NCBI GenBank assembly: GCA_963930645.1
Contig: OZ005648.1
Span: 242,673,436 to 242,737,435 of the forward strand
DNA: 64,000 nucleotides
Source: Salticus scenicus
Lineage: Eukaryota; Arthropoda; Arachnida; Araneae; Salticidae
Direction of reading: 5' to 3'
This document shows positions 12,834 to 23,050 of the stretch, one piece after another (position 1 is the first letter of the stretch; each line of letters starts with the position of its first letter). The notes below the pieces were generated by a model, which was not told the DNA's origin, made no database searches, and saw nothing but the letters and a program-made list of their open reading frames with translations. Both the position numbers and the translations under genes were made by a program.

Positions 12834-15173
12834 TATTGATAAGATATACAGGGAAATTACGTTAATTTGAGTGCTGTCTTAAAATTTCTAGATATGTCAC
12901 TTAAAAAGTAGGATTTTGTTTGTAATGTTTGTGTGCCAAAATAAGTAGGCGGAAATAGTAAAACGAATGATTGAAAAAATAAACGTTTTCAATAATCTAC
13001 ATTTGATAAAATTTCAGTTATGATAGATTTTTCTTTTAATAATAATAATAATAATAATAATTTATGAAATCATTGTATCATTTAACTAGTCGCTGAAATA
13101 ATGTACCCATAAACACACAAAGTAACATTTTAACAAGTAAATAATGTTACTATATTAGTATTTTAATACACAAGTAATGCTAATCATTTAATAGATAATG
13201 CACACACCAGCCATCTTGCATTAACGTTGTATAAATCTTGCATAGTAATACACATGATGTTTCCACAGCTGTCTTCGCAACACGTCTTTACAGGATGGCT
13301 AATAATAAATGCAACAAATTACACGTACAGCGATATGATAGACTGTAGTGAATTATTCAGTTCTGGAGAATACACGCAAGATGCACAACACCTAATATTT
13401 ATGCGCTCTTTTAGCTTCAAGTTAATGGAATCTGCAAAGGAATATGAGAAAATACCAAACTTAAGAAATTTATGTTGGTAGTTATTCGTATAAAGGTAAT
13501 ATTCTAAGAATAACGAAATAATTGTGGTTTTATAAATTTTTGTTTAAGGAAATACGTTTTCTTCATAGTCTTTTTTAAATGCATTTGTGTGTTTATATAT
13601 AATTACTGGGTGATCCAAAAGTCACAGGGAAAAAAAAAATGAATAAAAAATATTGAATGTTGCAGTTTTCACTGAAATACGCAGAAATACATGGGATTGT
13701 TTTTATATATAAGAAAAAAATATTAGTTAAAGTATTAATCAACAGATGGCGTGCAGGATTTGCAGTGTCTTCTCACATTTTAAACAGATCCGCATTTTGA
13801 AGTGACGCAAAATTGCGAATACTAATTAATCTGAATTTGGCGTGTTGCATATGATTTTAGATGTTAACGAATATTTAAATTAAATATTTTTTTGCTTATT
13901 ACTGTTGTTAATCGTTCTGAAAGGAAAAGGTCTTCCTCCTGAAGTGGATTGTTGAAGGCTGAAATTGATGATGCTGTCTTTTAAAAATAGTATGAATGGA
14001 ATAAATCAATTATAAATTTTGTAGTTTTCTTTGTCAGAATATGAATAAAAAAGAAATCCAGATTTTTTTGCATGTAATTTATTTTACTGATTTACAGAAA
14101 ATAATTTCTGTATGGAGGATAGTTTTAATAAAACATCCACTATAAACAATCTCTAGCAGGATCTAAAAGGCGAAATGCCACATAATATAATATCTACATT
14201 TGAGCAGATGCGCTCAAGATATCGAAAAAAAAAAAAAAAAAAATTGCTTCAAATTTGTCCTCCAGGTGGCGCTTTGCAAGAAAGAATTGTCAAATCAGGA
14301 AATAAAATGAGTCACAAGGAATAAAATTTAATGAATAAATGTTAAAATTCTTCATATGTTTCCTATGAATCATTTTCTTTGTTACAATTTTCATTTTTTG
14401 TAATTTCCAGAGAGAAACACAGTGAATATTTTTTATTTATTTTTTTTATTTTTTTAAATTAGTTGAGTGCACCTTCTAAAACGCTCAGATAACAAATTTG
14501 GTAGAAATCGACTATCTAGTTTGCATATAAAAAGCCGTTTATAGCGAAAAATATTTATAACTACCTGTAGATAAATGGATAAAGATATGTATAAACATAG
14601 ATATATATTTACATATACATACTTACAATCTATTTTAAAAACTCTTTTTACCATGTTTTTATTAACTTCGATTCCTGTTTGTTTGTTTGTTCGGTACAAA
14701 TCTTGCAATCGATTTCCCTACTAGCTGGACATTTGAAATTTTCAAAATAGCTTAGAACCCGATGACAACACAATACTTCGAAGCATGATTTCCGAACTTT
14801 TAATTAGTTTTTTTTTAATTAATTAAAATATGAAAATAATAACCCCTATAAGATTTAAAAATAGCCATTAAAATATTAGCTATAATTTAATTGTTGCAAA
14901 AAGATAAAAAAAATAAAATAAAAATAAATAAATAAAAATAAAATAAAATAAAATAAAAACACGAGTTCATTTTCTTACGACATAAAATAAATACATTTAA
15001 TTAAACGTTAAAAAACTGTAAAAAGTTAAATTATGCATCTCACAAAAATTGACGTCATTATCACTGTAAAAATTTTATATGCATTGATAAAGTGCTATGC
15101 AGTTCTATAGATATGATTCAACAGAAAATTTAAAACATGATATATGAAAAGTTTTTTTATCTTATAATTACTA
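12834..15173. other. AT-rich non-coding DNA
   Basis: An (AAT)n run lies at about 13040-13061. At about 13608 there is a lone GGGTGATCCAAAAGTC motif resembling a mariner-type TIR end, but I could not find its partner. ATAAA-type repeats fill about 14905-14958. Apart from the weak ORF at 13227-13481 I see no gene. Confidence 0.5.
13227..13481 (+). CDS. Uncharacterised 84-codon ORF (weak exon candidate)
   Basis: I do not recognise this protein. It is listed because its composition is less skewed than most random ORFs here (TGWLIINATNYTYSDMIDC...). A TTTCCACAG acceptor-like motif occurs inside it at 13259-13267. No signal peptide, membrane segment or known motif is visible. A possible donor (AAAG then GTAATA) follows at about 13492 but lies after the stop. 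It is quite possibly chance. Confidence 0.15.
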   Translation: MYKSCIVIHMMFPQLSSQHVFTGWLIINATNYTYSDMIDCSELFSSGEYTQDAQHLIFMRSFSFKLMESAKEYEKIPNLRNLCW

Positions 15174-15238
15174 CTAGCTGGCTTCACCAGCTAGCTGGCC
15201 AGAGACCCAAGAAAATTTTTACCAAAAAACAAGCTCTC

Positions 15239-15470
15239 GGGCGCCTGCGACGCCAATCGTAATTTGTTCTCTCTAAAAGTCGCATAATATAAAAATATTG
15301 AAAATTCAAATATTTTTAAATAAAATCTTAGGCGCCTGCGGCGCCAATCATAACTTGTTCTCTGTAAAAGTGGCTTAATACTAAAATATTAAAAATATAA
15401 CGATTTTAAATTAACTTTTGGGTGCCTGTGGCGCCAATCGTAACTTCTTCCCCTATTCTTAGAACATTTG
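15239..15470. repeat. Three ~90-bp tandem units near the Helitron 3' end
   Basis: The units begin at 15240, 15331 and 15421 with GGCGCCTGCGACGCCAATCG-like sequence followed by an A/T-rich half. The GC-rich head is itself near-palindromic (GGCGCC, GGCGCC). The array lies 60-300 bp inside the 3' terminus. Confidence 0.85.
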
Positions 15471-15860
15471 TATCGCTCTTTTATTAAGAAAGAAATAAAG
15501 ATCTTAAGAAATCTCAAGAAATAAAACACGTAAAAGAAAATATATAAGAACAAAAACACTTAGAGATGATAATAAATTTGTTGTTGGGTGAGTACACTGT
15601 GGGATATAAAAGTTTAAGGCTTAATAATTATGTTATTTTTACAAATTTATAACTATACATATATTTTATAAATCATCAGAAATTTTAATAAATCATCACA
15701 TTTAAATAACTTTCTACTGCAATGCTATAAATTAAAGAATTTTAACTGTTAATATTAAAATATATTGCAGCAAACAAACAAAAAATGTGCTACCATTTTA
15801 TAAACGCATAAGAAAAATTTATTAACACATTAAACGCATAAGAACAGTGCCTGAATTGCA

Positions 15861-18800
15861 TTAGTCCAAATCGAAGCTGAAATTTAAATCTTCTGCATTT
15901 TCATTAAAACAGTAATCCATTTCTGTAGTTCTTGAATGGTTTAAGATATCTTTCCAGACGATATTACGAGTATGGCGTTTATTTTCTATCGACAAAAGTA
16001 CTTTTAATGATGTTTTTCTTTTAACTCTTGAAAAAGCTACATAAAGCATTCCATGCATAAAAACTGGTACTCTCAGATCAACACCTACAAAGTCAAAAGT
16101 TTGGCCCTGTGATTTATGCACTGTCATAGCAAATGCTGCTTTTACAGGAAACTGATGTCTAGATATTGCGCAACCAAGTTGACCTTTTGATGATTGAAGT
16201 GTGATTCTTGGTATATGTACATCTCGGCCACAGTGTTCACCAGTTATTATTTTTGCTTTAATAATATGATTGCACAGCTCAGTAACAATTAATCTTGTAC
16301 CATTGCAAAGGCCTTCTGATACATCTATATTACGCATCAACATAATAATAGCATTTTTTTTTTTCAGTTTAAGTTCATGAGGTGGTAAATCGGAATTTTC
16401 AACAGAATTTAAAAAGTCAACAGTAAATTGAAGTCCTCCTTCGGGTTGGTTATTTACAGTATCGTAACTGTGATACGTTTTGTATTCTCCGGGTAATTTC
16501 GAAATAATTTCAGTATTTAACCTGTCAACATCTTTGTTAAGAGGAGCAAGTATAGCTCTATTTTTCATCTCTTCATAATTTTCATTGACAAAGCAAAAAC
16601 CAAAAACCTCATCAATGAGATTTCCATTTGAAATTATGTCTTCGGGTAGCTCAATCTCATCTAAAGACCTAATCGGTAATTCTCCATTACCAACTTTTAA
16701 AATATAGTTTGCAAAGTCTCTTTGTTCTGGATCAACCCGCATATTCTCATCCAGTGAATAATTCCTAAATTTACACCAAAGCACACTCTTTTTAATTGAT
16801 AAGTCAATAAGTTCTTGTTTATTCGCTCGCGGTTGAACTGGAAGACACTGTCTGAAATCTCCTCCTAAAACCATAATTCTTCCACCGAATGGCAAAGTTG
16901 CATTTCCAGTTTTACGCAGAATTTCGTCCATTGCATGCAATGCATATTTAGGAAGCATAGGTGCTTCATCCATGAGAAATACTTGAACTTTAGAAAGTTT
17001 TTGAGCTTTACAGGAGCCCGGTTTGATTGTGGAACTTGACTCTGGTGAAAGGGGCACCTTCAATCCAAATGTTTTGTGTGATGTGCGTCCTCCAGGAAGT
17101 AGAATCGAAGCAATGCCTGTAAAAGCCATACACTGCACATTAAAGTTCCCTCCTCGCAGAAGGTAATACAAAGTCTTGTATATGAAAGTTTTTCCAGTAC
17201 CACCAGGTCCGTCAATAAAAAAGCAATTTGATTGAATATTCTTATCATTGACTGAACGAAAGATAGCATCCACAATTTCAATTTGTTTTCCTCTAAGAAG
17301 TTGATACATTTGTTGACCAATAGCTGCTGATTCATTGACATTTGACATTTCTTGATTCGATTCAGTTTCATAATCATCAATATCATCAAATGAAAACTTT
17401 TCAACCCAATATTGAAAATTTCTACCTTCTGTCGCTTCTGAGTCGAGTTTATGGGCAATTACACGGTATGCTCGCTTGATAGAATCTTCAATTGAAATTC
17501 CAGTTCTTTCACCTTCATGAATGAAATCTTCTGCGAGATCTTGCTTAAACATTTCCCACAGCCGTTTTGGGTTTTCTGGTGAGCCTAGAATCAAAATCTG
17601 TGTAAAAAGTGTCCTCATTGCCCTTGGCAGTTTTGAACTTGCAGATTCGGACAATCCTTCAATCCATTGTTGGTCATCATAGCATAATCCTCGTGCTAGA
17701 CAAGCTTGCTTGTATGTCGCATGTTCAATATTATTCACTGTCAGTAAATCCTTAAAGCTGGTTGCATCTTTTACATGATGCAATAACAGTCGTAAGTGAT
17801 ATAATTCAGGCTGTACAACAAAATTGACATTATGTATTCTTCGAATAACTTTTATCTGTCGTACTCTTTGAATCCATTCACTGTTTCTTGCATCCCATCT
17901 AAAATGTTCAGGCATTTGCCAGTAGTAATAATAGATTGGCTCTTCCTCCGTGTCTCCATTTGATTGTCTAATTTCATGTTCTTCCTTAGCCTTTTTATTG
18001 TGCTTGAAATATGCTTCCAGAGTCGAACCTTTTTGTCCTGTATCAGCTAAATTTTCCTGAGCCTGATCTAAATTTACAGTTCTGTACTGGCCAGGAAGGT
18101 GAATTGATAATCGTAGCACACTATGACTCTTCTTCTGAATTTCATTTCCAAATAAACGCCAACATGCCTCTGGTGGAGTGATGCATCGACCCTCAACATA
18201 AGTATTTGCTTCATTGTACATGATTTGTCTTCCTCCTTCAACAACTTTAAGTGAAGCACAATCAAACCCTTTATATATGTACTTGTATAGATAATTCACA
18301 GCCATAATGCTTCCAACATATTCAACGTTTATATGACAATTGTACTTTTTCAGTAAATATGCATTATAAGGAACAACATGACGATTATCTCTTGTTATGC
18401 GGCTGCCATCAACACTCTTACGATACACTGCACTTTCATGAGAGAAATCTCGACTGTGAGGGTCCAATTTGGGATCATAACGCCTTCGATAATTTGGTTT
18501 TGCATTGTCTGCCAATGAAGATACATCCTCAAATGATTTTGGAAATTGAAAGCGGCACTTCATACGTCCACTTTTATTTACCATGCATGCAGCGTTTGGG
18601 TTCTGTTCGTTACAGGGGTTATGAATCATCCACTTTATTACAAGTTCTCTCAGATCTGTATCTTCAAAGTCGGGAATCTCTGCAGAAATGAGATCATCCA
18701 GTTCTTCAGGATTATGAATCTTGTCTTGAGAACACATAATTAGAAGAAGGTGAATGTGAGGAAGACCTCGCTTTTGAAATTCAATTGAATATACATAAGC

Positions 18801-19415
18801 AGCAACTTTTCCAAATATCTGCTTCTTATCAAAATCTTCAATTATTTCATCAAATTTCAATTTTGCAACTCGAGTTACAACATCTGGTCGGTCTTGAGGA
18901 AGTTGTTGTATAAAAGATCCATTTTGTAACTGAATGTGCAAAGCGTTTTTTATTTCAGGCCAGTTTGCATTACATGTCATTGTTATGAAGAAATCTAGAG
19001 AACCAAGACGGCGAACAATTGCCATAGCATCTTCAAATTGTTCAGTATAATAGCGTGTTGACCCTGGGAAAGATGATGGGAGAATGACTTTCTCTCCAAC
19101 TGTAGCTTTGTTTTTTTCTACTAAGTCGTTTATCAAACGTGTGACTTCTGTATAGTTATCAGCAAGAATCTTCTTTTGATTTGCTTTAATCCACTGAATA
19201 CGATCTCTTTCGACCCTAATAAATGTGTCGACAACATACTGTTGAAAAAGTCTGCCACCAAAATGCAATGCATTAAATTGTATTTGTCGCAAGTCATGAC
19301 CTGTAGAATTCATTCTTGTGGACAAATAATTTATTACTTCAGGTCGAAAAGCAAGTCTGTTCTGAGCCAACTCAAGGCGCGTTGCATGATGCCGCGAAGA
19401 ATAAGGTGTAGTCAA
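15861..19415 (-). CDS. Helitron Rep-helicase, main open part (HUH nuclease + Pif1-type helicase)
   Basis: This 1184-residue frame is the catalytic part of a Helitron transposase. The protein nicks and transfers single-stranded DNA by rolling-circle action and unwinds it with a SF1 Pif1-like helicase. The Rep motifs are in order: FFITMTCNANWPEI (about residue 140), the HUH metal-site motif GLPHIHLLL (about 215) and the tyrosine motif YLYKYIYKG (about 375), which has the Y...K spacing of the two-Tyr type. Helicase motifs follow: Walker A GPGGTGKT (about 735), Walker B FLMDEAP (about 805), GGDFRQCLPV (about 850) and AMTVHKSQGQTFDFVGVDLR (about 1110). YVAFSRVKRKTSL comes after these. All appear intact. 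The frame continues upstream in phase past the TGA at 19521-19523 into the N-terminal part, so the Met at 19415 is not the natural start. No intron is needed. Confidence 0.92.
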   Translation of the reverse strand: MTTPYSSRHHATRLELAQNRLAFRPEVINYLSTRMNSTGHDLRQIQFNALHFGGRLFQQYVVDTFIRVERDRIQWIKANQKKILADNYTEVTRLINDLVEKNKATVGEKVILPSSFPGSTRYYTEQFEDAMAIVRRLGSLDFFITMTCNANWPEIKNALHIQLQNGSFIQQLPQDRPDVVTRVAKLKFDEIIEDFDKKQIFGKVAAYVYSIEFQKRGLPHIHLLLIMCSQDKIHNPEELDDLISAEIPDFEDTDLRELVIKWMIHNPCNEQNPNAACMVNKSGRMKCRFQFPKSFEDVSSLADNAKPNYRRRYDPKLDPHSRDFSHESAVYRKSVDGSRITRDNRHVVPYNAYLLKKYNCHINVEYVGSIMAVNYLYKYIYKGFDCASLKVVEGGRQIMYNEANTYVEGRCITPPEACWRLFGNEIQKKSHSVLRLSIHLPGQYRTVNLDQAQENLADTGQKGSTLEAYFKHNKKAKEEHEIRQSNGDTEEEPIYYYYWQMPEHFRWDARNSEWIQRVRQIKVIRRIHNVNFVVQPELYHLRLLLHHVKDATSFKDLLTVNNIEHATYKQACLARGLCYDDQQWIEGLSESASSKLPRAMRTLFTQILILGSPENPKRLWEMFKQDLAEDFIHEGERTGISIEDSIKRAYRVIAHKLDSEATEGRNFQYWVEKFSFDDIDDYETESNQEMSNVNESAAIGQQMYQLLRGKQIEIVDAIFRSVNDKNIQSNCFFIDGPGGTGKTFIYKTLYYLLRGGNFNVQCMAFTGIASILLPGGRTSHKTFGLKVPLSPESSSTIKPGSCKAQKLSKVQVFLMDEAPMLPKYALHAMDEILRKTGNATLPFGGRIMVLGGDFRQCLPVQPRANKQELIDLSIKKSVLWCKFRNYSLDENMRVDPEQRDFANYILKVGNGELPIRSLDEIELPEDIISNGNLIDEVFGFCFVNENYEEMKNRAILAPLNKDVDRLNTEIISKLPGEYKTYHSYDTVNNQPEGGLQFTVDFLNSVENSDLPPHELKLKKKNAIIMLMRNIDVSEGLCNGTRLIVTELCNHIIKAKIITGEHCGRDVHIPRITLQSSKGQLGCAISRHQFPVKAAFAMTVHKSQGQTFDFVGVDLRVPVFMHGMLYVAFSRVKRKTSLKVLLSIENKRHTRNIVWKDILNHSRTTEMDYCFNENAEDLNFSFDLD

Positions 19416-19520
19416 TGGTATATCAAGCGAAAAACCATCCGTACCCTGTGGGTAAAACAGTGGATAAGTGAATGGCTCAATACGTTTATCAATATTTTTT
19501 AGAATAACAATTTCCTTGTT

Positions 19521-20651
19521 TCACCGATGTACAATCATTTCATTTTCTGGGAAACTCTGATCGGCATTAAGTGTGAAGACAGCGCAAACTTCATTAATGG
19601 ATGGTGTATTAAATCCTCTGTAATCACTTTCCTGAGGAATTCTGAACAAAAGTTGAACTTCAGGTGCAGATAATCCTTGTGCAGTAGCTTGCTGTTCAAC
19701 TTCATACTGAACTTCTCGCATCATCATATAACCCTGTGCATAACCATTCTGTGCCCTTATTACGTGCTCTAATAATTCCATGAGTTCACGACTTATTCCA
19801 TAATTCAGAGGATGATGTAATCGTTCGTCAACAGCATTATCAGGACCCAAAAAATACATCTGACCGTATTGAGGTTTTTCAAATTCTCCATGTATGTCTT
19901 GAGTCGGTTGAGCAGCCAAGTTCATTTTGTGGTATACTTGTCCACATGCAATAAAACTGTATATGCCATGACTGTTGATGGTTCTGTCTTCTGACACATT
20001 GAAAGAAGAAAAAGCAAAACAGGAATTCAAGTTTCTGATTCTTTTATGAAATTCTTCAGCAAGTGGATGGCAGTGCAAAAACAGTCTTGCTAACTCGTTC
20101 GCAAAATATGGTGCTGGCAGTAATAATCGTCCATGAAGACAACAATCACCAAAAGAGTCTCTATGAAGACGATTGCAAACACGTTCCTCTGGAAAATGTG
20201 ATGCTTTACAATGAACGCATTTCACATTGAATTCTCCTAAAGTACTATAGTTCACATCTCTACAAACTGCTATTTTGTATGTTGGGCACCGATTTCGCAA
20301 TGCCACTTCATATCTTGCTTGTCGACGTCTTTTCTCTTCTAGGCGTTGTCGTCTCTCTACTATACTCTCTGATGCCCTACGCTGAGAAGCTCGCTGTCTT
20401 AGATCTTCAAGTCGCTGGATTCTGTCTTCCGTGCTCTCCCTTGCTCGATGCTGAAAAGCTTGCCTAGATATACTCTCAGAACGTTCCTTTCTGTACATCT
20501 GTCCTATTTCCCTTATATTTTGGCGACATTTTAATTTTGATGCACGGATAGGCCTAGCTTGATATAAGGAAGTACGATTATTTAGTTGGTCTGCATTTGA
20601 AGTACTTTGTTCTTCTGGATTAACTGGTATCACATCATTTGATCGTTTCAT
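19521..20651 (-). CDS. Helitron protein N-terminal part (Helitron-like N domain), ending at a premature TGA
   Basis: These 376 residues are the N-terminal portion of the same Helitron protein. An Arg/Glu-rich, probably helical segment (residues about 55-120) contains degenerate ESxEDRxQRLED-type repeats. A zinc-binding region typical of Helitron N domains follows (CVHCKASHFPEE about residue 143, then C and H residues to about 170). A conserved region then leads to ENEMIVHR. The frame stops at TGA (19521-19523), then continues open for 34 codons to the Rep part without any shift: 377 + 35 + 1185 codons give exactly 15861-20651. The stop sits where a CGA-to-TGA CpG transition would explain it, though that is inference. 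The ATG at 20651 is the first in frame and starts a basic, unstructured segment. Confidence 0.88.
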   Translation of the reverse strand: MKRSNDVIPVNPEEQSTSNADQLNNRTSLYQARPIRASKLKCRQNIREIGQMYRKERSESISRQAFQHRARESTEDRIQRLEDLRQRASQRRASESIVERRQRLEEKRRRQARYEVALRNRCPTYKIAVCRDVNYSTLGEFNVKCVHCKASHFPEERVCNRLHRDSFGDCCLHGRLLLPAPYFANELARLFLHCHPLAEEFHKRIRNLNSCFAFSSFNVSEDRTINSHGIYSFIACGQVYHKMNLAAQPTQDIHGEFEKPQYGQMYFLGPDNAVDERLHHPLNYGISRELMELLEHVIRAQNGYAQGYMMMREVQYEVEQQATAQGLSAPEVQLLFRIPQESDYRGFNTPSINEVCAVFTLNADQSFPENEMIVHR

Positions 20652-21092
20652 CTTAAGAATATTTATTTAAACTTTTTGATTTCTAAAAACTCGTATTTAT
20701 ATTTTAAATGAAAGTTGTTTTTGATTTTCTTGCATATAACTTGATGCCACATATCAGTGTTTCAGAGTTTTTAAAATGAACGTGTTTAAATATCATCCTT
20801 TGAAATAAAATGTTTATGTTGCAGTTTGATTTTAAAGACTTACTAATAACTCCCTGTTTAAAAGAATCAGAAGGTTTTGATTTTAAAGACTTACTAATAA
20901 CTCCCTGTTTAAAAGAATCAGAAGGTTTTTTAATTTATACTAACTCAATCACAAAACAAAAAGATTTTTTTTATCAAAAAGAACAACACTTTCGTTTTCA
21001 CATTTTTTAACCTCAGACTCCTCTCAGTTCAGTTCGTATTTATTCTCAGTAAAGTTGAAATAGTTTTTTTAGTTCAGTTTTTTTAATCAAAT
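20652..21092. other. Region upstream of the Helitron gene, no gene seen
   Basis: A/T-rich DNA between the Helitron gene start and the 300-bp tandem repeat. It presumably holds the Helitron promoter and 5' terminus, but neither a TC end after A nor a clear TATA element could be fixed. The only notable structure is the 51-bp duplication at 20825-20926. Confidence 0.5.
20825..20926 (+). repeat. Exact 51-bp tandem duplication
   Basis: Two identical 51-bp copies (20825-20875, 20876-20926) begin TTTGATTTTAAAGACTTACT. Fifty-one is a multiple of three and the small plus-strand ORF 20810-21010 remains open through both (FDFKDLLITPCLKESEG twice). The ORF has no recognisable family. The perfect identity suggests a recent event. 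Confidence 0.9.
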
Positions 21093-21475
21093 TTCAGTAA
21101 ATTTAAATGGCTTATTTATCAGAAATTAGAAGGTTACTATTTTCACATTTTAATTAATTAAGAAAAAACTAATCATCCGATTGATAAGCTGTTTAGTGCA
21201 TCGGATTTACAAAAATTTTCCCTTTCATTTGGTATCTTATTTGTAACGATGCGACTGACATTTCTAATTTATTTTCTAATATTTCTGATTTATTTTCCTC
21301 ATCTATATTAATAAAATCAGAGTTTTGTCTGTAAATTTGTCGGAATTGAAAAATTTTGCGATATCTCCACGTTTCACACCCCATGAAAGCCGAAAATGAC
21401 TTCAGAAAATTTTGCCTGTGTGTGTGTGTGTGTGTGTCTGTGTGTATGTCATCGTGTCCGAATGTCGCTTTTTTT

Positions 21476-21860
21476 GTCCGGGCATCACTCGGGAACGGCT
21501 GGACGGAATTCAACGACGCTTGGCAGGAATTTAGGTCTTCTCCCAACTTAAAGTTATATCTATCAACTTTTCGGAAATTCCCCCCCGTTCCCCCCCTAGG
21601 GGGTAAAAGACTAAAACACGTTTGTCCGGGCATCACTTGAGAACGGCTGGACGGAATTCAACGACGCTTGGCAGGAATTTAGGTCTTCACCTAACTTAAA
21701 ATTATATCTATCAACTTTTTGGGAATTCCCCCCCGTTCCCCCCTAGGGGGTAAAAGACTAAAACACGTTTGTCCGGGCATCACTCGAGAACTGTTGGACG
21801 GAATTCAACGGCGCTTGGCAGAAACTTAGGTCTTCACCCAACTTGAAATTATATCTATAG
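21476..21860 (+). repeat. Three ~148-bp tandem units inside the Helitron
   Basis: Units begin GTCCGGGCATCACT at 21476, 21624 and 21771. Each has a CGGAATTCAACGRCGCTTGG block, and the first two also carry a C-run/CTAGGGGG block. The frames open on both strands here are by-products of the repeat. Confidence 0.85.
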
Positions 21861-22048
21861 AAATTTTCAAAATTTTGATTAGTGTTTAAATTGTGTGTAA
21901 AAAACGCCTGCGCATGCGCCATAAATATTTTTTCACTAAAATGCTTTGAATGAAAAAATGAAATATAAAAATAAAATTTTTTTTTAAAGACTTTTGTATT
22001 CGCGTGATTTTCACTACAAATTATGAAAAGATTGAAATGATGCCATCT

Positions 22049-22375
22049 AAGTTTCATACTTTAGTTAATTTTAAAAAATCTAATTGTCGTATCGAAAAAC
22101 TGTTTACACCCCAGGATTCAGAAAAATCACCTCTTTCATTTGGTACTGAATTTGTAATGATAGGTCTGATATTTCTAATTTATTTTTCCCTTTATCCGTT
22201 TTTCCGTTGCCACTTAAATTTCATACTTTAGTTATTTTTTAAAAATATAATTGTCGCATCGAAAAACTGTTTGAACCCCTCGATTCAGCAAAATCGCCCC
22301 TTTCATTCGGTATCAAATTTATAAATATAGGTCTGATATTTCTAATTTATTTTACCCTTTTTCCGTTTTCAACCC
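22049..22375 (+). repeat. Two ~175-bp units related to the flanking 300-bp repeat
   Basis: TTTCATACTTTAGTTA occurs at about 22051 and 22228. Each copy is followed by AATTGTCG(T/C)ATCGAAAAACTGTTT and ends in GGTCTGATATTTCTAATTTA. The second half resembles the unit flanking this Helitron. Confidence 0.75.
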
Positions 22376-22571
22376 AGATTCGGTATGGAACAGCTTTAGT
22401 ATTGGATCCCTTTGGCAAAATTTGAAATTCGGCACCGAAGTAGCTCGGACGTTTCTCGCCAAGATCTTTAATTTCACAATTGAGATAGCCAATTCAGTTC
22501 ATCGCAAAAATGGCTTAAAATATTTAAAGTCACCAAAGGGTTCCGATACTTAAGCTGTGCTTTTTGTATTT

Positions 22572-22660
22572 ATTAGTGCTAGAGGCCTATTTCAGTCGGT
22601 ACAGTTGTCGAATTTTTATAGGTCACTCTTAATTAGTGCTAGAGGCCTATTTCAGTCGGT
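22572..22660 (+). repeat. 29-bp direct repeat, 60 bp apart
   Basis: ATTAGTGCTAGAGGCCTATT and the following nine bases occur identically at 22572-22600 and 22632-22660. An inverted, partial echo (AGGCCTCTGGCACTAA) follows at about 23046-23061. Confidence 0.85.
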
Positions 22661-22685
22661 TTATTGAATGGGGATTTATTGAATG

Positions 22686-22860
22686 AAGTCCCCCCAAGGC
22701 CCAACTTTGACATGAGTCCCCCCCCCCCAGGCCCAACTTTGACATGAGTCCCCCAAGGCCCAACTTTGACATGAGTTCCCCCAAGGTACAACTCTTTCAC
22801 ATGAGTCCCCCCCCCAAGGCACACCTTTGACATGAGTCCCCCCCCAAGGCACACCTCCCC
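22686..22860 (+). repeat. ~28-30-bp minisatellite, about six copies
   Basis: The unit is ACTTTGACATGAGTCCCC followed by a variable C run and AAGGCMC. C-run length varies between copies. The minus-strand ORF over it (Gly-rich, THVK repeats) is a repeat translation, not a gene. Confidence 0.85.
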
Positions 22861-22875
22861 CTCATTGGGAAAAAG

Positions 22876-23050
22876 AGAAAAAACGTTGTTTTGCGGCTAT
22901 AAGACAGTTTAGACTTCCAACGTTATTTGTTACAATATCTGCAGCTGAAACACATTGGTTTGATTTAATGAAAACTTTATCATGGAATTTAGATCGTCAC
23001 GAATGAACTAAAGAAGAATTTGTCGATATTAACAAGTTTAGCAGTAGGCC
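22876..23050 (+). pseudogene. Fragment of a Helitron Rep domain
   Basis: One plus-strand frame from about 22884 reads CFAAIRQFRLPTLFVTISAA, then ETHWFDLMKTLSWNLDRHE, a stop at about 23004, and TKEEFVDINKF. In Helitron transposases the first rolling-circle motif has this shape (IRQLG.PT.F.T.SA.ET.W..L). It is in the same role as FFITMTCNANWPEI of the copy at 15861-19415 but clearly from a different Helitron lineage. It is a short relic within a non-autonomous element, probably inherited from its autonomous parent. Confidence 0.65.

Larger units (their letters stand above)
15174..20651 (-). mobile_element. Autonomous Helitron, 3' end defined, 5' end not found
   Basis: The element reads on the minus strand. 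Its 3' terminus is CTAG at 15177-15174 followed by T, the classical Helitron 3' signature. The CTAG is part of an 8-bp-stem palindrome, CTAGCTGG/CCAGCTAG, at 15174-15194, instead of a hairpin set back by ~10 nt. The Rep-helicase gene occupies 15861-20651. Between gene and 3' end lie about 690 bp including three ~90-bp GC-rich tandem units. The 5' TC end should lie above 20651, but I could not place it before the next repeat begins near 21093. The given upper limit is therefore only the gene start. Confidence 0.85.

Noticed and set aside
13608..14300. A mariner MITE starting at the GGGTGATCCAAAAGTC motif
   Set aside because: No inverted partner end or TA-bounded unit could be found downstream.
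17060..19502. Several ORFs of 60-132 codons overlapping the Helitron gene on both strands
   Set aside because: They are shadows of the Rep-helicase frame.
21193..21640. Overlapping ORFs on both strands (147 and 94 codons)
   Set aside because: They lie in Helitron tandem repeats and cross the Helitron boundary at 21302; a (GT)n tract supplies much of the openness.
22639..22854. Gly-rich ORF with THVK repeats
   Set aside because: Translation of the 28-30-bp C-rich minisatellite.
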